Assembly (NCBI GenBank): GCA_949076555.1
Contig: CARUOB010000071.1
Coordinates: 1-12,981 of the forward strand
Direction of reading: 5' to 3'
DNA: 12,981 nucleotides
DNA from: an uncultured Lachnospiraceae bacterium
GTDB taxonomy: Bacteria; Bacillota; Clostridia; Lachnospirales; Lachnospiraceae
Below the pieces are notes generated by a model. That model had not been told where the DNA came from and searched no databases. It saw only the letters and a list, made by a program, of their open reading frames with translations. The position numbers were made by a program, and so were the translations under genes. Within the stretch, counting starts at the first letter, position 1. Each line of letters starts with the position of its first letter. Below, piece by piece: positions 7,304-12,981 of the stretch.

Positions 7304-9118
7304 CTACTCGCCGTCCGCATCTGCGCTGTCCGCCGTCTGTACATCATTCGCATTTTCGCTGTCCGCCGACTCCGTGCCGTCCGTCTCACTCTCCGTCTTC
7401 ATCCGAACGGACACCTCCGCCCCTTCCCTGAGATTCGCGGACCAGCTTGTGATCAGCGTGTCCTCCGTGGTAAGGCCCGATAGCACCGTGATTGTATCCA
7501 TATCAAAAATGCCTGTCTCCACATCCTTGCGCTTCGCCGTTCCGTTCTCAGCTACATAAACATAGGGCTGGCTGTCGTCGTAGTACACCGCGTCATAAGG
7601 AATCAGCAGGGCGTCCGCCTGACTGTATGTCTCCGCCGTCACCTTCACACTGCTGCCGGTCAGCAGGCTTTCATCCGGCGTACTGACACAGGATTTGATC
7701 ATAAACAGGCCTGTATTCTGGTCTACCATGCTGCCGATCTCCGTGATCACCGCATCATAAAGTTTGCCGTTCCTGTCCACCTGTATTTTTTGTCCCACCC
7801 GGAGCGTGCCGCGGATGCCTTCGCTCACGCCGAAAGTGACTGTCATCGTATTCTTATTGGAAATGACAAAAGCGGGCGACTGCGGGGAAGCAAAATCATG
7901 CGCTTTCACGTTCACCGCCTCGATCACACCGTCGATTGGCGCTGTCAGCGTGTACATATCAAGCTGGTACTCCGCGCTGTCGATCCCTACTTTAGCGCCT
8001 GCCGCGCCCACTTTGGCGCTGTTCACCTGCGCCGCCGCGGAATCCACGCCAAGAGCCGCCGTCCTTTTACTGATATCCTGCACTGCCTGCGTGTCGATAT
8101 TGAGCTGCGCCTCCGTCAGATTTTTCACAGTCTCGGTCTGCTCTTTGGTCTTATAAGTATCGGAAAGGGAATCCTCCAGCTTTTCCTTTCCCTCGTCTAT
8201 GGATTCGATGCCTGCCTTCGCCTGCTCGTAGGCCGCGCTTGTCTGGGAAGCCGCGGATTGGGCCGCCTGTACGGCTTCCTCGTATGGCTTCAGCTTTTCT
8301 TTGATCTCCTCCAGAGCCGTTCTCTTCGCCTCCAAATCTGCCTTGGCCGCTGCCAGCGCCGCATCGTCATGCTCTATCTGTCCGGATTCCATCCCTGTAA
8401 CCAAAGCCAGGGCTGCCTGATACTCCCGCTGTGCCTTCTCATAACCATACGCCGCCGCTGTCGCCTGATATGCCGCCTGCGCCTGCTTCACATATTCGTT
8501 CGCCTTGCCTCTCGCCCTGTTCAGGTCATCCCTCTGATCCTTGGCGTCCTCTCTGTCTTCCTCCAACTGGTAAAGCTGTTCGTTGATATCGTCGATCCCG
8601 TCATTGATCCCATCAATCTGCATCTGCATCTGATACATGGTCAGATCCTTCTGTCTCTGGGTCTGCTCATTCTGCACATCGAGCTGCGCCACCGCATTGT
8701 CATACTGGGCCTGGGCGATTTCATATCCCACCTCGGCCGCCTGCACGCCCGCCGCCGCACTGTTATACTGTGCCTGCGCGCTGGCAAGCTGCAATTCCGC
8801 AGCCTCGGTGTCAAGTTTACATAACTCTTGACCCGCCGTCACCGTGTCACCCACGCTGATGTCTGTGCCGAGTACCTCCGCCGTCACCATAGGAATCACA
8901 TACACCGACTCTTCCGGGCTGACCGTCCCCACAAACTCATTTTTCAGCGTCAATGTCCCCGCCGCAGGCATCTGTGCTTCCACGGGAATCACATCGCTCA
9001 AGGTCTCCTCCTCCGGCGCTGTTGTATCTGTACATCCCGCAAGCAGCGTGACGGTACATGCCGCAGCGATCAGAACCGGAACAGCCCTGCGCCCGGATTT
9101 TATGTATTGTCTTTTCAT
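7304..9118 (-). CDS. lipoprotein membrane-fusion protein (HlyD/AcrA-type adaptor) of the RND pump
   Basis: A 604-residue periplasmic-adaptor homologue. The signal peptide ends in lipobox LLAGC with Cys29 as lipid anchor, so it sits on the outer face of the membrane next to the permease. Two half lipoyl (biotinyl-lipoyl) motifs at about 70-105 and 388-425 (TLTAPIDGVIEAV) are separated by about 280 mostly helical, Ala/Gln/Glu-rich residues that form a long coiled-coil hairpin. Beta-barrel and membrane-proximal domains follow (about 425-570). A Ser/Asp/Glu-rich tail (573-604) is probably disordered. Typical AcrA-type adaptors are 350-400 residues, so the hairpin accounts for most of the excess. 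The ATG at 9118 has GGAGGA 6 nt upstream. The gene is first in a two-gene operon with the permease and is preceded by its own promoter and an 11-bp dyad. With no outer membrane expected, the hairpin may span or bind the cell wall; that part is inference. Confidence 0.92.
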   Translation of the reverse strand: MKRQYIKSGRRAVPVLIAAACTVTLLAGCTDTTAPEEETLSDVIPVEAQMPAAGTLTLKNEFVGTVSPEESVYVIPMVTAEVLGTDISVGDTVTAGQELCKLDTEAAELQLASAQAQYNSAAAGVQAAEVGYEIAQAQYDNAVAQLDVQNEQTQRQKDLTMYQMQMQIDGINDGIDDINEQLYQLEEDREDAKDQRDDLNRARGKANEYVKQAQAAYQATAAAYGYEKAQREYQAALALVTGMESGQIEHDDAALAAAKADLEAKRTALEEIKEKLKPYEEAVQAAQSAASQTSAAYEQAKAGIESIDEGKEKLEDSLSDTYKTKEQTETVKNLTEAQLNIDTQAVQDISKRTAALGVDSAAAQVNSAKVGAAGAKVGIDSAEYQLDMYTLTAPIDGVIEAVNVKAHDFASPQSPAFVISNKNTMTVTFGVSEGIRGTLRVGQKIQVDRNGKLYDAVITEIGSMVDQNTGLFMIKSCVSTPDESLLTGSSVKVTAETYSQADALLIPYDAVYYDDSQPYVYVAENGTAKRKDVETGIFDMDTITVLSGLTTEDTLITSWSANLREGAEVSVRMKTESETDGTESADSENANDVQTADSADADGE

Positions 9119-9158
9119 CCTGTCTCCTCCGAATCCTTTATCCCAATATCCGTTTTTT

Positions 9159-9188
9159 AGAATACATCCATTTATCCGTAAAAGTAAA
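9159..9188 (-). promoter_or_regulatory. predicted promoter of the adaptor-RND operon
   Basis: On the minus strand there is a -35 TTTACT (9188 to 9183), an 18-nt spacer and a -10 TATTCT (9164 to 9159), each matching consensus at four of six positions. The start would be near 9152, about 34 nt before the ATG at 9118. A promoter is required here because the upstream hybrid kinase gene ends in a terminator. The moderate match suggests activator dependence. Confidence 0.4.
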
Positions 9189-9199
9189 GTACATCATTC

Positions 9200-9234
9200 C
9201 ATATTTAAGACTTTTTTTATCTTTCTTAAATATG
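9200..9234. promoter_or_regulatory. 11-bp perfect dyad upstream of the efflux promoter
   Basis: CATATTTAAGA (9200-9210) and TCTTAAATATG (9224-9234) are perfect inverted copies with a 13-bp spacer. The dyad lies 11 bp upstream of the predicted -35, at about -48 to -82 from the predicted start, which is a usual place for an activator site. It is not followed by a T run on the minus strand, so it is unlikely to be a second terminator. The binding protein is unknown. Confidence 0.5.
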
Positions 9235-9236
9235 TT

Positions 9237-9276
9237 AAAAAAGTACCGGCTCCCTGTTGCTAAGGAACCGGCACTT
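9237..9276 (-). terminator. intrinsic terminator of the hybrid kinase gene
   Basis: On the minus strand AAGTGCCGGTTCC (9276 to 9264) pairs with GGAGCCGGTACTT (9253 to 9241) across a 10-nt loop, with two G-U pairs and no mismatch, followed by a run of six T. On the plus strand the same two positions are mismatches, which shows the hairpin serves the minus strand. It begins 3 nt after the kinase stop codon, so the kinase is not co-transcribed by default with the efflux operon. Confidence 0.88.
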
Positions 9277-9279
9277 CTT

Positions 9280-12270
9280 TTATGCAATTCTGTTTTGCTT
9301 CGTCAGCCACCTTGCCAGCATACGCTGAAGCTGGTCAACATCTAAGGGTTTCGACATATGTTCGTTCATGCCGCAGGCTTTCGACTGCTGTATGTCCTCC
9401 AGAAAGGCGTTCGCCGTCATCGCCACAATGGGAACCTTTCTGGCATCCTCCCGCTCCATGGCACGCAGCGCCGTTGTCGCCTCATACCCGTTCATCACGG
9501 GCATCTGTAAATCCATGAGAATCAGATCATAGTACCATTCTTCGGAAGCAAGCACCATATCTACGGCTTCTTTTCCGTTTTCCGCCGTCTCGATCATGGC
9601 GCCCGTCATGGAGAGGATCTCCGTGGCAATTTCTCTGTTCAGGTCATTGTCCTCCACCACAAGAATCCGTTTGTCGGAGTAATCCGCCTTCTCTATCTGC
9701 TCAAGCGTGTCTTCCACTGGCTTGACTACTTCTTTCGGAATAAAATTGCGGAATGCCGTTAACAGTCTGGTCTTATCAAACGGTTTCCTGATAAATGCGT
9801 TTACGCCTGCCAGCCGCGCTTCCACTTCGATGTCCACCCACTCGTGCGCGGAAACGAGTATCAGCGGAATTTCCACGCCTTCCTGTTTGCGTATCGCCTT
9901 CGCCGTATCCATACCGTTCATACCCGGCATATTCACATCCAGCAGAATGGCAAAAACATCTTCCCCTCTCCGCCGTTTTTCCTTCATATATTCTAACGCC
10001 TCTTCTCCGGACTGCACCCACTCACCGCGCATCCCCAGATTGCTTAACAGCACATTGGTTGTCTCTCCCGCAAAGGGCGAGTCATCCACCACCAGAACCG
10101 TTCTTCCCGCGAGGTCTTCCCTGTTCACCACGCCCGGCACCTGATACTTTAAGGGTACGGTAATGGTCACAATCGTCCCGATCCCCAGCTCACTCTCTAT
10201 CAGGATATCTCCGCCCATCATCTGGATGATGTTGCGGCTGATGGTCATACCGAGTCCGGTACCCTGAATCTTGCTGGTACGCACGTCATCCGCCCGCTCA
10301 AAGGGATCATAAATATGCTCTAAGAACTCCTCTGACATGCCGATGCCATTATCCTTAAATATGAACTCATAACATCCGACATGCTCCTGAGGCGAGGGTT
10401 TTTCCGTAATCTCTATGCTGATAGCCCCGCCCTCTTCCGTATATTTGATGGAATTACTTATCACATTTGCAAAAATCTGCTGCAGCCGTCTCGCATCTCC
10501 CCGCACATTGGTATTCTGAACGCCATGGGCGCGAAATACGATCTTCTGCTTCTTTTCCCGCGCGGCGTCGGAAAGCATATTTACCATGCTGTCTATAATA
10601 TTCAGAAGGTTAAACTCCTCCTCGTTTAAAGTCAGCGCACCCGACTCAATCCTGCTCATATCGAGCACCTCGTTTATGAGTGAGAGCAGGTGTTTGCTCG
10701 CGGCGGAAACCTTCGCAAGGCATTCTTCCACCCCGTCAGGATCATGAAGCTTGGTGCCTGCGATAGCCGTCATACCGATAATCGCGTTCATGGGTGTCCT
10801 GATATCATGGGACATCTTAGAGAGGAAGTCCATCTTGGCACAGTTTGCCCGATCCGCCGCCTCGTAAGCGTCTAACAGCGCTTTCTTCGTCTCCCTGTCC
10901 TTTGCACGGATGTCCGTGATATCCTTGGCATTGTTGAGGGCCCGTATATCGCCGCTGATGTCGTCCTTCGTGAGCAGAATGGTGTGTCTTAAGACCACGG
11001 GCTGTTCGTCTGCCCCGGAAGTCTCAATTTCCATGATCAGCTCGTTTTCTCCCCGCTCATAGGCTTCTAACAGATGCCTCGTGTTTATGGTCTGCACAAA
11101 GACTTCCCTGTCCTCCGGGAATACCCGTTCCTTCCCCCAGCGCAGGAAAAAGTCGTCCGCGTTGCATGGCACCTGCATGCCCATTCTGGCTAACACCGGC
11201 TCCATTTCCCCGTTTACAAGCTCATAGAACTCTTCCTCTATCAAATTCTTCGTCACATTTACATTGAACACCAAAACCGCCTCGGAGACGATCGCCTGCC
11301 GGTACTGTTCTTCCACACTCAGTGCACGGCGCAGCTTCTGGTTCGACTCCCGGATCTTCGCATTCGCCTCTTCCAGTTCCTTTTTGGCCTGAAACAGTTC
11401 CGCGTTTTTCCGCAACATCTGGTCTGTCATCTCTGTCTCTTTGGCCTTTTCTTCCGTGATATTTTTTACATACCACATCAATCTGGCATTTTCTTCACTG
11501 AAATTTTCCACCGGTACCAGATCGGTCCGCACCCATTTCCACTCGCCCTCCACCAGACGCAGATAGCTGAAATGAATGGGGGAAGCGTCATCCAGAAATA
11601 CTCTTTTCAGGTTTTCCGCCGACATAACATTGGTAAAGCTGCTCCGGTCCTTTTCCTCCACATGGTTCTGCGCGCAGGAAGCGACGGTCATTCTGTAGTC
11701 ACCGTTTAACCGCTCCACCTCCTGCGCTTCGCTCTCCACAAATTTCAGATCCACAACGGTGTTCTTGTTCAGATTCACCTCACTGATTCTGAAATAGCTG
11801 TCCCGCAGCATTCGAAACGCCTCATTGGACAACTGGCTGTCCCTGCGCTCCTCATCAATCAGCCTGACCGCACTGATCCAGATTCTTCTGCCATCGTCCG
11901 CAACGGACTCCGTCCGGATCTCACGTACCCACACCGGCTCACCCCTGCCATTTACAATGCGGTATTCCCTGTTTTCCTCCTCCCCGGGAAGAAAAATCTC
12001 CGTGAATATTTTCTGATCCGGCTTATAGACGGCCTGCAGAAAGCTGCCGCCTGTTTTTTCCATGAACGTTTCAAAGGTCATTCCTATATTGTTGAGTGCA
12101 AAAGAGCTGATAAAACAGACCGGATATCCCTCCTCGTAAAATCCGCCGACCACACCGACCGCCACATTTTTACCGAGCAGCTCTATAATTCTGTCCTGAT
12201 TTTCATCAGAAAGACTCTGTTCCCCCGCAGTAAGAAATAATTCCTCCTTATAAAACCAGCGCTTAGACAT
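9280..12270 (-). CDS. soluble hybrid histidine kinase, PAS-like sensors with two receiver domains
   Basis: A 996-residue cytoplasmic hybrid sensor kinase with no membrane segment. The N-terminal 455 residues appear to hold two or three PAS-like regions (about 30-140, 155-275, 320-455), with a predicted coiled coil at about 273-325. The HisKA domain has His488 in KMSHDIRTP. The ATPase domain has the N-box at Asn602/Asn606, G1 at DNGIG (640-644) and G2 at GTGLG (670-674). Two receivers follow: REC1 (about 724-845; Asp729-Asp730, phosphoacceptor Asp778, Lys829) and REC2 (about 867-990; Glu873-Asp874, Asp920, Thr952, Lys974). All key residues are present. There is no HPt or output domain, so phosphate must go to a separate HPt protein or act through binding partners. 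The start at 12270 is chosen for GGGAGG 6 nt upstream; an ATG at 12345 would add 25 residues and overlap the upstream regulator gene. It lies 61 bp after that regulator, with no terminator or clear promoter between, so co-transcription is likely. Confidence 0.93.
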   Translation of the reverse strand: MSKRWFYKEELFLTAGEQSLSDENQDRIIELLGKNVAVGVVGGFYEEGYPVCFISSFALNNIGMTFETFMEKTGGSFLQAVYKPDQKIFTEIFLPGEEENREYRIVNGRGEPVWVREIRTESVADDGRRIWISAVRLIDEERRDSQLSNEAFRMLRDSYFRISEVNLNKNTVVDLKFVESEAQEVERLNGDYRMTVASCAQNHVEEKDRSSFTNVMSAENLKRVFLDDASPIHFSYLRLVEGEWKWVRTDLVPVENFSEENARLMWYVKNITEEKAKETEMTDQMLRKNAELFQAKKELEEANAKIRESNQKLRRALSVEEQYRQAIVSEAVLVFNVNVTKNLIEEEFYELVNGEMEPVLARMGMQVPCNADDFFLRWGKERVFPEDREVFVQTINTRHLLEAYERGENELIMEIETSGADEQPVVLRHTILLTKDDISGDIRALNNAKDITDIRAKDRETKKALLDAYEAADRANCAKMDFLSKMSHDIRTPMNAIIGMTAIAGTKLHDPDGVEECLAKVSAASKHLLSLINEVLDMSRIESGALTLNEEEFNLLNIIDSMVNMLSDAAREKKQKIVFRAHGVQNTNVRGDARRLQQIFANVISNSIKYTEEGGAISIEITEKPSPQEHVGCYEFIFKDNGIGMSEEFLEHIYDPFERADDVRTSKIQGTGLGMTISRNIIQMMGGDILIESELGIGTIVTITVPLKYQVPGVVNREDLAGRTVLVVDDSPFAGETTNVLLSNLGMRGEWVQSGEEALEYMKEKRRRGEDVFAILLDVNMPGMNGMDTAKAIRKQEGVEIPLILVSAHEWVDIEVEARLAGVNAFIRKPFDKTRLLTAFRNFIPKEVVKPVEDTLEQIEKADYSDKRILVVEDNDLNREIATEILSMTGAMIETAENGKEAVDMVLASEEWYYDLILMDLQMPVMNGYEATTALRAMEREDARKVPIVAMTANAFLEDIQQSKACGMNEHMSKPLDVDQLQRMLARWLTKQNRIA

Positions 12271-12276
12271 TTCCAA

Positions 12277-12282
12277 CCTCCC
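12277..12282 (-). promoter_or_regulatory. ribosome-binding site that fixes the hybrid kinase start
   Basis: On the minus strand GGGAGG is followed by TTGGAA and then the ATG at 12270. The alternative ATG at 12345 lies inside the 3' end of the response-regulator gene, where the overlap would be 14 bp. Confidence 0.75.
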
Positions 12283-12331
12283 AATGACTTTATTCGACAT
12301 TCCGGACTTGACGTCCTGCCCTGCTGTCACT

Positions 12332-12981
12332 TTATTCCACCTCAAATTTGTATCCCATACCCCAGATCGTTTTGATCAGCTCGCCCTTCTCTCCCATCTT
12401 GCTTCGCAGTTTTTTCACATGGGTATCAATCGTTCTCGCATCGCCAAAATAATCGTAATTCCATACACTGTTTAAAATCTTTTCCCGGGAAAGGGCAATC
12501 CCCTTATTTTCCATAAAATAAGCGAGCAGTTCAAACTCCTTGTAGCTTAGATCAATCGAACTTCCGTCCACCGTCACGCTGTGCGCCTGCTTGTCAAGAC
12601 GGATGCCGCCCGCCTCCACAATCATCTCCGCAGCAGCCTGACCGGTTCTTCGAAGGATCGCCTCCACCCGCGCCACAAGAATTTTCGGACTGAAGGGTTT
12701 GGAAATATATTCATCCACTCCAAGCTCAAAACCCAAAAGCTCATCCCGTTCGTCAGACTTGGCCGTGAGCATGATAATAGGAACCTTGGAGTACGCGCGA
12801 ATTTCCCGGCAGACCTGCCAGCCGTCCATCTTTGGCATCATCACGTCCAAGATCACCAGATCCATATCATTTTTCTGAAAAAAGAGGTCAAGCGCCTCCT
12901 CTCCGTCAGCCGCCTCCACAACCTCATAATTATTTTTCACCAGAAAATCCCGAACCAGCTTACGCATCCTGCTCTCATCAT
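12332..12981 (-). CDS. OmpR/PhoB-family response regulator, N-terminus cut by window edge
   Basis: A DNA-binding two-component regulator, partial at its start. The first whole codons in the window read DESRMRKLVRDFL, the usual beginning of the receiver domain (VDDESRMRKL), so the ATG at 12967 is internal and about ten residues are missing to the right. Counting from that internal Met, the receiver has phosphoacceptor Asp41 in ILDVMMPKMDGW, Thr68 and Lys90. A winged-helix domain (about 118-211) carries the recognition segment DARTIDTHVKKLRSK and ends in GMGYKFE, as expected for OmpR-type proteins. When phosphorylated it should dimerise and bind direct-repeat sites at promoters. The hybrid kinase follows after 61 bp. 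A classical kinase partner is absent next to it in this window; candidates are the kinase at 1027-2490 or a gene beyond the right edge. Targets are unknown; the efflux operon and the lipoprotein gene are the nearest candidates. Confidence 0.95.
   Translation of the reverse strand, partial: DESRMRKLVRDFLVKNNYEVVEAADGEEALDLFFQKNDMDLVILDVMMPKMDGWQVCREIRAYSKVPIIMLTAKSDERDELLGFELGVDEYISKPFSPKILVARVEAILRRTGQAAAEMIVEAGGIRLDKQAHSVTVDGSSIDLSYKEFELLAYFMENKGIALSREKILNSVWNYDYFGDARTIDTHVKKLRSKMGEKGELIKTIWGMGYKFEVE

Noticed and set aside
7304..7400. Acidic tail of the adaptor pairing with the basic tail of the permease.
   Set aside because: The adaptor tail is outside the membrane and the permease tail is in the cytoplasm, so they should not meet.
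7790..8824. Long plus-strand open frame opposite the adaptor gene, and similar frames opposite the other genes (for example 1195-1863, 3659-4114, 3867-4832).
   Set aside because: They lie opposite or out of frame with well-supported genes, have biased composition and show no domain or ribosome-binding site.
12271..12345. Longer hybrid kinase beginning at ATG 12345.
   Set aside because: The ATG at 12270 has GGGAGG at 6 nt; the longer form would overlap the regulator gene and its extra 25 residues look unlike a protein domain.
12965..12967. ATG at 12967 as the true start of the response regulator.
   Set aside because: In-frame codons before it read DESR, continuing the conserved VDDESRMRKL opening of the receiver domain, so the gene runs past the window edge.
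1..12981. CRISPR array, insertion sequence, integrase or attachment-site repeats.
   Set aside because: No regularly spaced repeats, transposase or recombinase motifs, or flanking direct repeats were seen.

Overview
The window looks like chromosomal DNA of a Gram-positive, anaerobic Firmicute, most likely a Clostridia/Lachnospiraceae-type organism. This is inference from strong GGAGG ribosome-binding sites, GTG starts, lipobox signal peptides, an RND pump whose membrane-fusion partner is a lipoprotein, and the style of the two-component proteins. No rRNA or marker gene fixes the taxon. All genes but one are on the minus strand, so transcription runs mostly right to left.

Layout, right to left: (1) an OmpR-type response regulator, cut by the right window edge (12332-12981); (2) 61 bp later, a 996-residue soluble hybrid histidine kinase with PAS-like sensory regions and two receiver domains (9280-12270), closed by a good intrinsic terminator (9237-9276); (3) a two-gene efflux operon, a lipoprotein membrane-fusion protein (7304-9118) and an RND permease (4209-7292), with its own promoter and an 11-bp dyad just upstream of it; (4) the only plus-strand gene, a dCACHE-GGDEF diguanylate cyclase (2759-4177), convergent with the pump and sharing a bidirectional terminator with it; (5) a classical membrane sensor kinase (1027-2490), divergent from the cyclase with closely spaced promoters; (6) a lipoprotein with an acidic stalk and a probable beta-sandwich domain (169-897), with its own promoter; (7) a strong minus-strand promoter (59-87) that fires out of the left edge into a gene not seen here.

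The region is a compact sensing-and-export cluster: three sensor proteins (membrane kinase, soluble hybrid kinase, membrane cyclase), one DNA-binding regulator, one efflux pump and one surface lipoprotein. The window does not prove that they act together. The most informative points are: the cyclase's extracellular domain appears to carry the amino-acid-binding dCACHE motif and its GGDEF domain an intact inhibitory site; the pump has an altered proton-relay set and an unusually long adaptor hairpin; and the response regulator and membrane kinase both lack an adjacent classical partner inside the window and lie about 10 kb apart. No CRISPR array, insertion sequence, tRNA or rRNA was seen.
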